Below, in pieces: positions 12,464 to 24,745 of a stretch of DNA of 64,000 nt. The position numbers and the translations under genes were made by a program. The stretch spans positions 39,768,501 through 39,832,500 of the forward strand of contig NC_072896.1 of NCBI RefSeq assembly GCF_027943255.1. Reading direction: 5' to 3'. The notes beneath the pieces were generated by a model. It did not search any database. It was given only the letters and a program-made list of their open reading frames with translations, and was not told where the DNA came from. This DNA is from Anastrepha obliqua. Taxonomy: Eukaryota > Arthropoda > Insecta > Diptera > Tephritidae. Position 1 is the stretch's first letter. Each line of letters opens with the position of its first letter.

Positions 12464-13779
12464 CTAAAGAAAATAGAGATTGTAGATTGATTGAAAAGAT
12501 TGGATTCTGAAATAGCTGCATAAACATTGGAATGCGAAAGCAAAAAACAAGTAAGTGATTTTGATTCCAAGTTGTATCGAGGCTCCGATGCCGTATGAGA
12601 TCGCCCCCTATGCGACAATGTTAAGCTTGTTTAATGGGTGTAAAAATAAATTGTTGTTCCATGTGAACTTTTGATTTTATTTTTAATCAATGAAATATGT
12701 AAACAAAGCACTAATTTTTGACAAAAGTGAGCAATGCAAATTAATCAGCTATTCTACTGATACGCCTTGGTATCACTTAATTTGAAATTTTTTCAAATAA
12801 CTTGAAAATTGCGTTGAAGCTTTTGTTCGACTTTAGTGGAAATAAGGCAAAGAATTACGCAATTATTTTACAAAATACTATTTATGTTGAATAAAATAAC
12901 ATATTCGAACAAAAAGTAATAACTGCTCAATTATGGGCCATCTGTTGTAAGCTACGAAATTAAGGTATAAAACCTATGAAGTCTTCACAGCAGATATCTG
13001 TAGCAAATGTTCGTCGAACAAAACCTTTGCTTTAAAATGATGAAATCAATTGCAGCCAGTATAATATAGATAATATTAAAACATGTTATGCAGTAAGTGT
13101 TACATAGGATAGGATAAGCTGCCAAAATTATCCTATCCTAAACTCCAAATAAGAGAACGTCGCTGGGGTTCTCGTTTTCAATTAAATAATTGAATTCCAG
13201 TTTTGAGTTTTTACTTGTGGATGGTAATCTCAGTAAATAAAAGGTTGAAATGTTAGTTGAAGCTAATATTTAGTTAAGGGAGAAATATTGCTTAATTTAT
13301 CCACAGTACTGTATACCTACGCTTACTCGTATGTACAAACTACTTCAAGCAGACCCACCTGCGTTTTGATTGCGTTAATGGCAGCTACATCAACTATGCT
13401 TTTTTAACATGTGGCGTTCATAAAATTTTAATGGTTTCAATTTTATTGCAGTTTGTCTAAAAAATTGTGCGCATGTGCAAATAACTTATTTTCTTCGGTG
13501 CTGTTATACTCATTCAGTAATTCCATAAATATGTATTATATGTTACCACTAGAGATTTCAGTCAAAATTCCGAGATCCCGATATTTTTTTAATTCCAAAA
13601 CATGCTGGGATAGTTGAGTATAATTTTTTTACACAAAATGCAATTGGGAAAAATTGCATCACAAAAATTCGCTTTTAGTACCCTAAACTGCCAGGTTGGC
13701 TCCCGCATTCGCGTACGAGTAACTGAAATTATAACAACCTAATTTTTTAGTAAACACATTTTTTTTATTTTATTGTAGT
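12464..13779. other. intergenic DNA with one small hairpin
   Basis: No coding sequence recognised. The only structure noted is the inverted repeat at 13,105-13,140. Confidence 0.5.
13105..13140. repeat. perfect 13-bp inverted repeat
   Basis: TAGGATAGGATAA at 13,105-13,117 and TTATCCTATCCTA at 13,128-13,140 are exact reverse complements around a 10-base spacer. No T-tract or flanking gene suggests a function. Confidence 0.8.
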
Positions 13780-13882
13780 TAGAAAAGAACTTTTTCTTCA
13801 TTTTGGTGTTTCCTTGAGATTTGGACCTACGTTGTCTCTGAAATCTCAGTCACGCACCAACCCTTTCGGCTACGCCGGCCGG
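13780..13882 (-). mobile_element. tRNA-derived SINE, head fragment
   Basis: On the minus strand this reads GTAGCCGAAAGGGTTGGTGC (A-box region), then GTAGGTCCAAATCTC (decayed B box), then AACACCAAAATGAAGAAAAAG. It matches the head of the complete copy at 50,595-50,890. The body is missing. Confidence 0.7.
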
Positions 13883-14019
13883 AAGTAATAGTTAATATAA
13901 AAAATATGAAAAAAACATACTAAACTAGATCAAGTTTCTTGGAGACCGAAATAAAGTGCGAATTCCTTTTTATACATCCCGATATTATTATTTATTTATT
14001 GGAAGGAGTATATTATAAT

Positions 14020-14280
14020 TAAAACAGCTGAGCTGAATATCAAATACATAAAACCTTATTGGCTTATCAGCAGAAACTCAAAGCTGAGCATCAAAAACAA
14101 ACTCTTAATTTACAATCAGATTCTTAAACTCCAGATGTGGAGATGCACAGCTTTCAAAATAAGATGCTCCGAAATATCGTAAAGGCACCTTGGTTTGTTC
14201 GGAACGACATATATAGATCTGCGAGTGAGCATAGTCAAGGACTCTAAGCATTCTAAAATAATATAACAAACAGCACACCA
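14020..14280 (+). pseudogene. jockey-like RT C-terminal fragment
   Basis: Plus-strand frames give KPYWLISRNSKLSIKNKLLI, then YNQILK, then after a frameshift RNIVKAPWFVRNDIYR. This is the thumb-domain signature of jockey-clade RT, equivalent to LLNQKSTLSMDNKLILYKS in the jockey copy at 54.8-55.9 kb. It is short and broken by stops. Confidence 0.6.
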
Positions 14281-14563
14281 ATGTTGATTCTTCCAGTCTT
14301 TGCAAGGAAGCAATATACAAAAGAAGTTTGAAAAGGAACAAATCACTGGACCTTGTGGTTACCCCATTATCATAATATGTCCATGTTTTGAAAGAAATAT
14401 TACTTGTTAGTTTGTTAAACAGGGGTAATAGCATGAAATGTAAATAAATGTTTAATGTTTCAATAAAAGTAAAAAACTATCATTAGAACTATTTATCAAA
14501 TTTCAACGTAACTATACTAATATAACAGTATTTAAAATAATAATAAAATTAAAAGTTTATTTA

Positions 14564-15538
14564 TTAGGTGCGCGACTAAGTTCTCGCTGTTTTTTTTTTT
14601 TTTTTTTTGATGAAAAGACAACTTAATTCTGAAAAAAAATGGTTACAAGTTAATCATTGAAAGTATTTCTCATCGCTAGGTACTACTTTTTCCCATCTTT
14701 CTGGTAGATATCGTATACCGTCGCTGTAAAACTGTTCATCTTTTGAGGCTATCCACGGATCAAGCCATTTTTTGATGTCTTCTGCTGATGATGGAACTGC
14801 TGGTCACCTATACCATGTGCCATCGATCGGAACAGGTGATAATCGGACGGCGCAATATCTGGATAATATGGTGGGTGCGGTAGGATTTCCCATTTCAGTG
14901 TTTCCAGGTAGGTTTAGGCCGAACGTTGTCATGCTGTGGAATCACTTGTTCATGCCTCTCCGTGTATTGCGACCGATTCTCGCGCAGTGCTCAGCTCAAT
15001 CGCATCAATTGAAGTCGATACTGATCCCCAGTGATGGTTTCGCTTGCTTTTAACAGTTCGCAATAAATAACACCAACTTGGCCCCACCAAATACATAGCA
15101 AAACCTTCACAGCGTGAATATTCGGCTGATGCGATGGTGTAGAAGCATTTACCGGGCAGTCCTCATTTTCTTTTCTTGCGTTTGACACAAATCCTCATTG
15201 AGCAATGCCTCCAATTCAGCGTCTTCGAAGGTTTTTGGTCTTCCTTCACGCGATCGGTCGTCAACATTAAAATCATAATAAACAATAAAGCAGGATATCC
15301 ATAAACTTTTTGTAGCTCTCGATCCGCTTCCTGCAAATGACGATTATTCGGCACAAAATGAGACATTTTCACAAAACCAAAGGATATGATACCAAAACAA
15401 AATCACTAATGTCTCGAAACAGTTTGTTTACCATATGTCTAAGATTGGTTTATGACGTTTAGGTTATGTTAGAATCGACTAGCACACACTGCTGGCAGGA
15501 TCTATTGACAAACAGCCGGAACTTAGTTGGGCACCTAA
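14564..15538 (-). mobile_element. mariner element with intact ends and decayed transposase
   Basis: TTAGGTGCGCGACTAAGTTC at the left matches TTAGGTGCCCAACTAAGTTC read inward from the right end. Both ends are flanked by TA (14,562-14,563 and 15,539-15,540), the mariner target duplication. The 975 bp length is less than the usual 1.3 kb. The minus strand still encodes YLPERWEKV near 14,700, the C-terminal signature of mariner transposases, but there is no long frame. The T-run near 14,592-14,609 lies just inside the left end. Confidence 0.8.
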
Positions 15539-16479
15539 TATTTTTTGACAGCAATTGGAAAATGTGTTTTTTACAGCAAGTAAAATAGTCTTAATTCAAA
15601 AACCACAATATTGTCATTCAGTTATACATGATTTATCTGGTTCATCATATTACCTGCTCACCGGTTTCTTTTTTTTCAGAATATCGACCGCTTTTTAATT
15701 TCGTAATGCGCGGCAGCTTGGGAGCTTATTGTTGAATTATTTGAGTAATTTCGGTTAATTATAAAACTAAACTAAGCTCAAATCTAATGAACTATATTTT
15801 ACGAAACGAATACCTCCTGATATACAATATTTTTAGTAAAAACTCGTTCATCGTTACTTACATGACCATGATTTTTGTATTTACAATATAAAATTCTACA
15901 CCTGCAGAGATTCGAACATAACTCCCAGCAATATTTAGCTGTCCGTGTGTAAAACTGGTTCTTTTAATATCTAATATCCCGAGCATATGAAACGCCCTGC
16001 GTTTTATTTATTGCCATTGCAATCACGTGAATAATTAGAAATTGGGTTCTTCGAAATTAAACGGAAAAGTTCAAATGTTCACATGTATTTTATGTGATTT
16101 ACAAATAATTATCTTGAGAAAGGCCAAAAAACTCTGTATAGTAGAGCGTTTGTTTGGGATTCTTGAGCTCAAAACGAATTTTTTTTTTTACTTTTCCTGT
16201 GATAAAATATGTCAATGTAACGATATGAGATTTAAGTTGTGTACGATATGAGGTGCCACACCCCCTTTCCCCAATACCTGATGCTTTTCGCCTTAAATGC
16301 GTCATTTGTAACTTATGCAATGATGCACATTACGATATTTCAGTACCTTAACATAAGCGGTTCCAGAGAAAAGCTATGTGAATATTTAGTGCGTGTGGGT
16401 GGTGTCACGCCCTCTTTTCCAATATCTACTACTTTTCACCATAATACAGGTATTCGCAATTTGTGTGAAACTAAGAGTT
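15539..16479. other. intergenic DNA
   Basis: No gene recognised. Sequence around 16,410-16,450 (TACTTTTCACCATAA) recurs near 17,285-17,300, so both may be parts of one old repeat. Confidence 0.4.
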
Positions 16480-18136
16480 CGAGAGTCTGAGAAATGGCAA
16501 GTGGTAAGCCGGCAAAAATCTAGGCCCAGTACCATGGCAAAGGAAGCGATGGAGCACAGAACGATGCAGCAAGCAAGGCTTAAGCAAGTCAAAAGAAGAA
16601 TGAGCGAATACCAAAACCAAAATCGGAGGCTGTGTTGGTAAAGCCGGTAGAGGGTCACAGTTATGCTGAAATCCTCAAAATGGCATAAGAAGAACCAAAA
16701 CTGGCGCCCTTTTACTTGAATTAGAAAATGGGAAAACAGTTAACCCTGATTTTTTTAAACAATAGAGGAATCCGTAAAAGCGATCGGTTCCATTACAACC
16801 CTCAGACCAACTTCAACTGTAGAGATCAGAAATTGATGCCGTCACAGAGAAGAAGGAAGTTGATGATGCTGTGAGAAAAATGCCGGACTAACAAAACTAT
16901 CGATGTTAGGATCACAAAACTTAATCAACGACAACAAGTACGGGCTTATGTTACTCTCGCTATTGAAAGCGCAGAAAAGCTGGACAAACAAAATAATATC
17001 AAAATCGGATGGGTTAGTTCAAGGAGGAGAGCTAGCACATTTCTGAAGCGGTGCTACCCGTTCTTCAGTGCCGGACACCTTCGAAGCAATGCGGAAGCAG
17101 TCCCGGGATGGAGGGAAAAATCCAAGAGAAGAGGAGGGATATTTTTAGTGGAATCACCACTAGTAGTGACGGTTACTATATGGTGCGAAGGCAGTTTTAG
17201 CCCAACCTCACCGCCAAAACAAAAATTGTGTAACTGTATTAAATTTCATTACCTTAGCCTTTGTGGTTTCTATATTAATACCCACGACTTTTCACCATAA
17301 GTACAGTATAGACAACATATACATTCGTGGGAAGTTTCAGTTCCCAAGCTTAAATGGTTTTACAGATATATTGGTTTTCCCAATTTTGGTCTATATATCA
17401 GATGCAACGCCCGCTATATATCGGGGCTAATATTTCTGCACTCAAGGAGGTTATTCCTTTTTAAGGCATGCATTTTTTTCCATTCTGCTTATGTATGTAT
17501 TGGGTACCTGGTCACAAAGGCATTATAGGGAACGAAATATTAGATGAGATAGCAAAAAGCGCTGTTAGACTACCTTTTGAACAAGAGAACGACATAACAA
17601 AACCTATACAATGAAATGGACGACTACATGAAAAGGCGAGTGGAAGCTAAGTGAACTAATCTGATCACATGCAAAACAGTAAAAGTTATGTGTAGAACTA
17701 ACGACAAAAAACTGACTCAATTCGTACTTACGATCTCGCGAAAGGACTGCAGAACTATCATAGGTATGCTACAGGTCATAATCTATTGGCTGCACATGGG
17801 TACAAGATAGGGATTGCTAACACGGACAAATGCAGGAAATGCAGAGAGGATGTTGAGGAAACTTTAGAACACCTTCTGTGCGTTTGTCCGGCATTATTAA
17901 AAACGCGTTTAAAATGCCTGGAAGCCCCATTGTTTGAGGGTCTGGAGGACGTCTTAAAAGCGAGATCCGCTTTGCTCTGCTTAGATTCGCCAAAAGCGCT
18001 GACATCCTACATGATGCCTACGTTCGGTATTCATAGAGGTCGGTCTCCATCTGGTATCGCTAGGGATCAAAAGGTCTATGCGTGGATTATTGTATGTATA
18101 CCTTGCAGGCATAGAGACCCAAAAAGCCTAGTTTGA
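16480..18136 (+). pseudogene. I/LOA-like LINE: ORF1 knuckle remnant and ORF2 tail
   Basis: Near 16,990-17,110 a frame reads IGWVSSRRRASTFLKRCYPF and SAGH, resembling the gag-type zinc-knuckle region of LINE ORF1 with some Cys lost. After about 400 bp, 17,500-17,590 reads WVPGHKGIIGNEILDEIAK, the C-terminal motif of RNase H. Then 17,786-18,136 encodes a knuckle-like C-terminal domain (CRKCREDVEETLEHLLCVC). RT is absent, so a large internal deletion joined ORF1 to the end of ORF2. This is the best-preserved ORF2 tail of this family in the window. Confidence 0.6.
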
Positions 18137-19361
18137 AAATTACCAAGTTCTTTAAATTCACCAAAATTAGATCATTAAAATAGGGCACCTGTGTTCAAAC
18201 TGATTTTAATTGATGCTTAGATGATATTACATAGTTGTTTTGTATAATTAAGCCTAAATGAAGGCTTCTCTGCATTTCTTCCTTCACAAATTGGAAGAGA
18301 AGCTTGACCTAAACAGCTTTCAAGAGAGTCTTATTACTTTGTCACTCAACTCTTCACTGTTGCTCATGCGCCAGTGATCTAATGAAGAAAAGCCCACTTT
18401 GACGATCTGGCAAGCCATCGAATGCATTTATTCGACACATTCATAATAAAACTTTAAAAATACATATTCGGGTAGGTCATAACTTTGATCACCACGTCGA
18501 GTTTAGTAATTGAAAAATTTTAAGATTTATGAGACTCCAGCACGGCAACTCTCTATAACAAAAACATACCAGCATTTGGCTGCATGTGGATGAGTATTTA
18601 GGTGCATGAATGTGGATATATATATATATATATGTGTGTGTGGTACTCGTATGTATGTATGGTATACGCACGCATTGCATTCATTCTTTCAATGCGAACA
18701 TTCACTTCCAGTCAAATCTGAAATTGCCATCATAGCAAAAAGCATCGTCAACGTTTTACCTTTATCGTGCAACCAATTATCGTCGCATTACTTTGCGTTA
18801 TTATGAAATATTTGTCAATAATGTCTATCAAATAAAAATAAATAATTTTTTATATGAATGCTCGTTGAAAAAATTGACAGATTTTTTTATTGAAGTATAC
18901 CAGTTTTTGCGTTGACACCGACGCTATGTGACTCATTTTGTTTGACTGCTCATTTTTATTAATTTTAAAACCGTTTAAATGCAATAAATAAATATTTAAT
19001 CAGCTATGCTGTACTCTAATTAACTAGTGAATATAAAATTAAGACTCGATTCGTATGGTCGGTAAAAATACAAATTTAATATCTACTCATACAACTGTAA
19101 GCTGTCAATGTCAACAAGTTTTGGCGGATCAATTAGAGGACGAAAATATCTTGTTTTTTTACAAATATATTCCTAGTTGAAGCAATTATTATTGAGTAAA
19201 TAAAAGCAAAAAAAAAAAATAGTTTATTAATGTAATTCTTTGTAATTATTTTTACGAAGTAAAATTAAATTAAGGAAATGTGTCTAAGGGTTAATCTAAC
19301 GGGGTGCAGTGGAATACAGTGGAATTATGGGTATGTAGCTACAAGTGCGCAACTACAGCGT
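18137..19361. other. intergenic DNA with a short microsatellite
   Basis: No gene recognised. An AT/GT microsatellite (TATATATATATA then GTGTGTGTG) lies at about 18,617-18,642, followed by short ATGT repeats. Confidence 0.5.
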
Positions 19362-20520
19362 CCAGCACTCGAAGTGTAACCAATTAAAAAGGCCATAAAT
19401 TTAGTTTGGCAAATCACTTGTATTCAATTCAAAGCAAATATGTGTGAAAATAATATAAAATTAAGAATCAATTTACTTTTGCCTTGACTGTGGCCCTGAG
19501 ACGGTCCAGAAACGAATCGCAAGCTGCTCGAATGTGTCTTGGAGGTATTTTGGCCCACTCGCGGACAATGGCTTTTTCCAGCGCTTTAAGACTGGTGAAT
19601 CTTTTAGTTCGGACCTTGCTCTTCACAATGGCTTATAGAGAATAATCTATCGGACTCGCGTCTGGTGAATTTAAGAGCCATTGTGTGGTCGTTATGAAGT
19701 TCGGAATATTGTTTTTTAGCCATTCTTGTTTAACTCTCTCAGCTTTGTGAGACGATGCCGAGTACTGTTGAAACGTCCATGGTCTGCCACCGAAATTTTT
19801 GTCTGTCCACGGCTTCAAAGCAACTTCCAGAATACTTTCCCGATAATATTTCGCATTTACCTTGACGCCAGGTTCGATGAAAACGATTGGGGAGCGGCTA
19901 TCTGCGGTTGCAGCAGGCCAAACCATTACCTGTGGCGGGTGCTGCCTCCTGGTGGCCAATCGATGACTCAGATCCTCATATGAACGGTCGGTCAAATAAA
20001 TCTTATCGTTCTCGGAGTTTACGAATTGCTCAAATTGAAAAATTTTCTCGTCAGAAAACATAATGTTCGGAAATTGTCCGCTTTCGGCCAAGCGAAGCAA
20101 CTCTTTCGCTCTCTCAAGTCTGACTTATTGCTGCTTTGGTGTGAGATCACGCGCCTTTTGGATTTTGTAAGGTTTGACTTTGAGATAATTTTTCCATATG
20201 CGGTGGATGCTACGGTCAGATATTTTCAGTCCAGCCATTTGATTTTCACTTCGTCGGGAATTTCGCACAAGTCGCTTTTCCCTTTTTGAACCATTTCACG
20301 TGACGTTGCAGTCTTTTGATGACCACCTCCTTGACGTTTTGCGATGCTACCAATATCATTGTAACTAGTAATGGTGCGACAAAGCTTTATTTATTATATT
20401 TAAGGTGTTCGACTTCACGAACAATCGCCGGTTGTGATTTTCCAGCCAAATATAGTAAATATAATCACAAATGAAAGTACGAGTTCGTAATTGGAACGAC
20501 CGAAAGACGCATATAATAAT
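19362..20520 (-). mobile_element. maT-like mariner, second copy
   Basis: The left end CACTCGAAGTGTAACCAATT matches the end of the copy at 11.3-12.5 kb. On the minus strand, N-terminal coding (AGKSQPAIVREVEHLK, near 20,430) is frameshifted. The main open piece 20,100-19,633 (155 codons) reads FPNIMFSDEKIFQFEQFVNS with the first catalytic Asp, then LTDRSYEDLSHRLATRR. Next is PWTFQQYSASSHKA, where the second Asp has become Tyr, and then NSPDASPIDYSL with the third. The outer boundary on the right is approximate. Confidence 0.75.
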
Positions 20521-20579
20521 TTAAGAGTATAAGTGTCAGTGAATTTGAAACTATTTCGCCTCACAAACCCTGATACCGT

Positions 20580-20963
20580 TTAAGCTTTCCAAATAATATG
20601 ACTTATATGTCTAATAAAAGGCAAGTTTCTCGAAGAAATAACGCCAAAATCTTTAACTTCATGTTTAATTTCAATGTTGTAAGCCCTAAGTTTTGGAATA
20701 TGTGACTTTAAGACACTTTGTGAAACCCATAGTTTCAGTGCGTCAATGCCATTTTTAAGCTTAAGTGCGCCATCTGGTTTCAAAATTTTGAAAAATAGTT
20801 TTAAATCATCAATATAGAACAAAAATGTCGCGAATCGAAAGCAGCACCCGTGCCATTTATAAACAACATAAATAATAGCGGTCCTAGTACATATTAGCCT
20901 TTCACACAATACGCTCGCTAGAACCTTATAGGCGATATTTAGAAGACTAATCCCTCGATAATT
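20580..20963 (-). pseudogene. CR1-like LINE reverse transcriptase, interrupted by a SINE
   Basis: Minus-strand reading starts beyond the SINE with NYRGISLLNIAYKVLASVL (RT fingers) and resumes with a palm remnant FYIDDLKLFFKI. The IDD here stands where RT has its catalytic F/YxDD. It ends with DFGVISSRNLPFIRHISH (thumb). Frameshifts and deletions join the pieces. The SINE at 20,964-21,237 sits inside the start of this fragment and its target duplication is LINE sequence. Confidence 0.65.
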
Positions 20964-21237
20964 CGGCCGCCGTAGCCGAATGGTTCGAATCTTGGTGAAA
21001 AACCAAATGAAGAAAAAGTTTTTTCTGATAGCGGGCGCCCCTCGGCAGGCAAACCTCCGAATGTATTTCTGCCATGAAATGTATTTCTCCTCATAAAAAA
21101 TATCTGCCGTTCGAAGTCGGCTTGAGACTGTAAGTCCCTCCATTTGTGGAAGAACATCAAGACGCACACCACAAATAGGAGGAGGAGCTCGGCCAAACAC
21201 CTAAAAACAAAGGGTGTACGCGCCAATCATATATATA
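20964..21237 (+). mobile_element. tRNA-derived SINE with 16-bp target duplication
   Basis: The element is flanked by TAATCCCTCGATAATT at 20,948-20,963 and again at 21,238-21,253, a perfect 16-bp duplication of LINE target sequence. It begins CGGCCGCCGTAGCCGAATGG, then GTTCGAATCTTGG; the stretch between A and B boxes seen in the copy at 50.6 kb is deleted. The body (CCTCGGCAGGCAAACCTCCG, GCACACCACAAATAGGAGGA) matches the other copies. It ends in a TA-rich tail. Confidence 0.9.
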
Positions 21238-21253
21238 TAATCCCTCGATAATT

Positions 21254-21640
21254 GGCACAGACAATAACAGATGAAGCGCGTTTGAGAGAAAGATTCTGCG
21301 GAAGATTTTTGGACCTTTGCACGTTAGCGACGGCGAGTATCACAGGCGATGGAACGATGAGCTGTATGAGCTTTACGACGATATAGACATAACGCAGCGA
21401 ATAAAGATCTAACAGCTACGTTGGCTGGGTCATGTTGTCCCTATGGATGCAAACGCTCCGGCTCTGTAAATATTCGATGCGGTACCAGCTGGTGGTAGCA
21501 GAGGAAGAGGAAGACCTCCTCTGCGTTGGAAAGATCAGGTGGAGAAGGACTTGGCTTCACTTGGTGTGTCCAATTGCCGCCGGTTAGCACGAGAAAGAAA
21601 CGACTGGCGCGCTTTGTTAAACTCGGCCAAAATCGCGTAA
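21254..21640 (+). pseudogene. LINE RT C-terminal region
   Basis: The plus strand reads ERKILRKIFGPLHV after one indel, then LYDDIDI, LRWLGHVVPMDANAPA and RGRPPLRWKDQVEKDLASLG. This is a common insect LINE C-terminus, also found at 34.3-34.8 kb and 56.6-57.1 kb. Stops interrupt it. It faces away from the minus-strand RT fragment to its left, so it is a separate insertion or a rearranged piece. Confidence 0.65.
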
Positions 21641-22679
21641 GTGGTTATCGCGCCAATTAAGAAGAGGAAGAAGTACATATACTCCCTTGAGGAACGCCAG
21701 AAGAGACGTTTGGTTACCGCCTACGTGCATCGAAGTGACTGCAATATATTTATACTTTTTTTTTTAATTCTACACCTTATTTCTTGCTTTAGGACGTATA
21801 TTAGCTCCATATACATATTTATCTACTTGTGCGTATGTGTGTATAAATTCAAATGTTTATGGCCATCTGATAGCTGACAGTCCCACAATTATAGCCGGCA
21901 CCTGCTGTCAATTTTTCTCGCATTAATAAAAGTTACGAGTATATGGCGGCATTTTTATGCTCAAGCATTCGCTTTTCAAAAAGTACATATGCACTTGTGT
22001 GTATGTATGTATATATGTGGCAGTTGTATGCAGTGAGAGCTCAGTTGTCGTCCCAACACCATTTGCACCAAATTGTGATTCCACTACATTCACACTTCGT
22101 TAACTGATGAAGCGCGAATCGCATTAAAAATCATTGCATTGCATTACTACGAATTTTTTATAGACTTTTGTTGCATTTAAAGACTGAACCGTGTTTCATA
22201 GTTTATTGGCAAATGCATTCAGACACCGAAGACAGCTAAAGCAAAGTGTAGCAGTAGATTGCAGAAGTAAGTGCAGGTAGTTGAAGGGTAATTAAACTCA
22301 AGGCTCCCATATGAATCTACATTTGTATCGATAAACATATGCATGAATTAATATTTATACATCTGTAGGTATGTAAGTGCATGCATACAAAATATCTACT
22401 TGTTTCTTTACAGCGATATTAATAGATCAAGTTTATACGCTTGCGTTCCACTAAAAGCGCACAGTGTCATGTCTTCATAAGCTTTTTTTTTTGCAAAAAC
22501 TAGAAGGAGCGCTCCTAGCGGAATGAAATTTTGTATGCATGTTTACAATATTCTAAAATCAGGGTATCCGCTGGCAAAATTAAGAATTAAAAGCTGAATT
22601 TAAAAAATTGCTACTGAAAAAGTTTATTTCCATAACTATTACAAATAAGCCAAGTGCGAATTTTGTTTTGTTTTCAATT
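21641..22679. other. intergenic DNA, nothing recognised
   Basis: Short GTATGTAT microsatellites occur (for example 22,000-22,018). No gene recognised. Confidence 0.45.
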
Positions 22680-23700
22680 ATTTCCTTCAAATGTTGACCT
22701 CTGCGTCGGATACACTGTTGAAAACTGACCTCCGTGCACTCGCTGAAGAAGACGTGCCATTAACCTCTCGAATGCTATTTTCTTTTAGTGGCCGCTGAAT
22801 TTCTTTCATAGACTTTACCTTTGAGGTATCACCACAGAAAAAAGTTCATAGCGGTAAGATCAGGTGACCTGGGTTGCCAGGATAAATCACCGAAATGGGT
22901 TATAAGTTTGTTGGGGAAGAAATCCCCCAGAATCGGCATGGTATTTTTGGTCGTACACGGTGTGGCGCCATTTCGCTGAAACCAAGGGTGTGTACCCATT
23001 ATTGGCAACAAATAATCGTTCAGCATGCGCCGACAGACGCCGTCCACAAAAATGACATGCCATCCACCATTTCCCAAAAACAAAAAAAATAATATAGAAC
23101 AAAATAAATGATGGTCGAATTACTCCACTGCTTGCAAACCAAACCGCCACTTTGGGACTATTAAGTGGCTGTTGGTGTGGACTCTGTCCTTTAGGTAACC
23201 AATAAGTGAAATATCGTTTAACTACACTTCCATTTAAACAAAAATGAGCTCCATCAATCCAAGAGTCGGTGTTCATCGTAGGAAATCATTTCAACAGGGT
23301 CTCGCAGAAATTTATATACAATTGTAATCATTTAAGCGCTTGTATGGTTTGAAGTTTGAAGGGGTGAAATTAATCAATCAATCAATCCTTCCTGAATATT
23401 TCATGATCAAGAGTTTTTGAAAGTCCCAGGGCAGCCGCAAACTTGTTTGCCTACCGAACTTGTTGGTCCTAACATTCGCATTCCTGAATGAATCAAATTT
23501 TCACTTGGCGCATCATATAAACGTCGAATATTGTAGCGTGAACAAAATCTACATCTAAACGGAGACAGTTGCACACGAAGTAGCCTTGAAGTAGCCTTCG
23601 ATTGCTTTACTCATACATTGCGACATCGTGACTAAATAACTCGCACGAATAACGAAACCAACGCGGCCTCCTCCGCACTCATACGCTCAGCGGTTAGGGA
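22680..23700 (-). mobile_element. Tc1/mariner-type transposase remnant
   Basis: The minus strand 23,276-22,829 reads, in two overlapping frames, MNTDSWIDGAHFCLNG (D-x-A-H-F-x-L-N-G, the first catalytic region), then PKVAVWFASSGVIRP. After a shift come PWFQRNGATPCTT (normally QQDGATCHT; here the Asp is Asn) and WQPRSPDLTAMNFFLW (third region, Asp to Asn). Both substitutions and the frameshift make it inactive. It resembles the element at 52.5-53.8 kb. Ends were not identified, so the boundaries are approximate. Confidence 0.65.
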
Positions 23701-23849
23701 GAAACTTTAAATTTAAAATCTAATTCTGCCATCGGACACCCTCTACATATTTTAATTATTGGCCAAATTGGTTTGTGGGGGACTACTATTCGGTACTCGG
23801 TTTCTTCGAATCTCTGGACATGGAATACGAAATAATAGAAAAGGTTGTT

Positions 23850-23945
23850 TCTAACAGTGATCGCCCCTCGGCAGGCAATAGCAAACCTCCGAGTGTATTT
23901 CTGCCATGAAAAAATCTCTCATCATAAGAAGACCGAACCGTATTT
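23850..23945 (+). mobile_element. tRNA-derived SINE, body fragment
   Basis: CGCCCCTCGGCAGGCAATAG and ACCTCCGAGTGTATTTCTGC match the central body of the SINE copies at 20.96 and 50.6 kb. Both head and tail are missing. Confidence 0.7.
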
Positions 23946-24059
23946 TTTGTTTTTGTCATGAAAAATTGCGAACGCTGTTTTGTAATGCCATTTTGAAGGT
24001 TTGGGATTTGGTGGGAAAAAATGTGTTGTGGATTTTACTGCATCATTCAATTTTTAAAA

Positions 24060-24745
24060 TTTAATGGTCGAAACTTGTATTTTTTGCCACCAAAGTTCCA
24101 CTGTACGCCGTTGAAGTACTTGTTGGCGATGTCATGCGCCTTCGCTATTTCTGTTGCATGAAGGATGTGTAGTCACGCATTTAAATGTGGCATTACACAT
24201 GTTTCCATATGCTTGGAATGGGTGGGTGAGGTAGTAGACGATAGTTCATTACCAAAGTCAATGTTGCCCACGTTGCCATGGTAGCCTGTGCATACCGCAA
24301 TCGATTAACCTTGAAATGAGTAAGTTTTTAATTTTTGGAAATAATTATATTTGTTAAATTATAACCCATTTATCCAGCTAATAATATTAAAAAATACATT
24401 CTTAATTTTATGTTATTGTTCAGCTGAAATAAAATGTGTCGTTTCTGTACGACTTTGCTTATTCGTTGCAATGTAATTTATATAGAAATGCAAAATAATT
24501 CATTGAATATTGTTTTTGAATAACTTTTTTACTTATTAAGAAAAAATGCTTTTGGGTGTTGGAAATCCATTGCTTGTATGTTTGTATAGTGCAGCTGTCT
24601 ATACCTATATGTCTAAATATGATGGACATGCGACGCCCTTTGCAAAAATTATAACGCTTCCGAGAGAGTGATTAATTTTGCGCTATATTGTAAAATAATT
24701 TCCAATCATATTGGCGCATTCGGAGTAAACCGGATAACCATACAT
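24060..24745 (-). repeat. unclassified dispersed repeat, copy 1
   Basis: Starts at TTAATGGTCGAAACTTG and includes TTTTTGCCACCAAAG and GCGATGTCATGCGCCTTCG. It continues to a segment ending GATTAATTTTGCGCTA. The first part recurs at 55,884-56,400 and the second at 46,130-46,365 and, inverted, at 50,285-50,510. Read on the minus strand, its first part gives an open segment AKAHDIANKYFNG then WNFGGKKYKFRPL in both copies. I do not recognise this family. Confidence 0.6.

Noticed and set aside
19726..20289. Two plus-strand open frames of 85-87 codons
   Set aside because: They are complements of the minus-strand maT-like mariner transposase.
20580..21200. 206-codon minus-strand open frame taken as a single protein
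   Set aside because: Its first part is the complement of a SINE with a proven target duplication; only the later part is reverse transcriptase.
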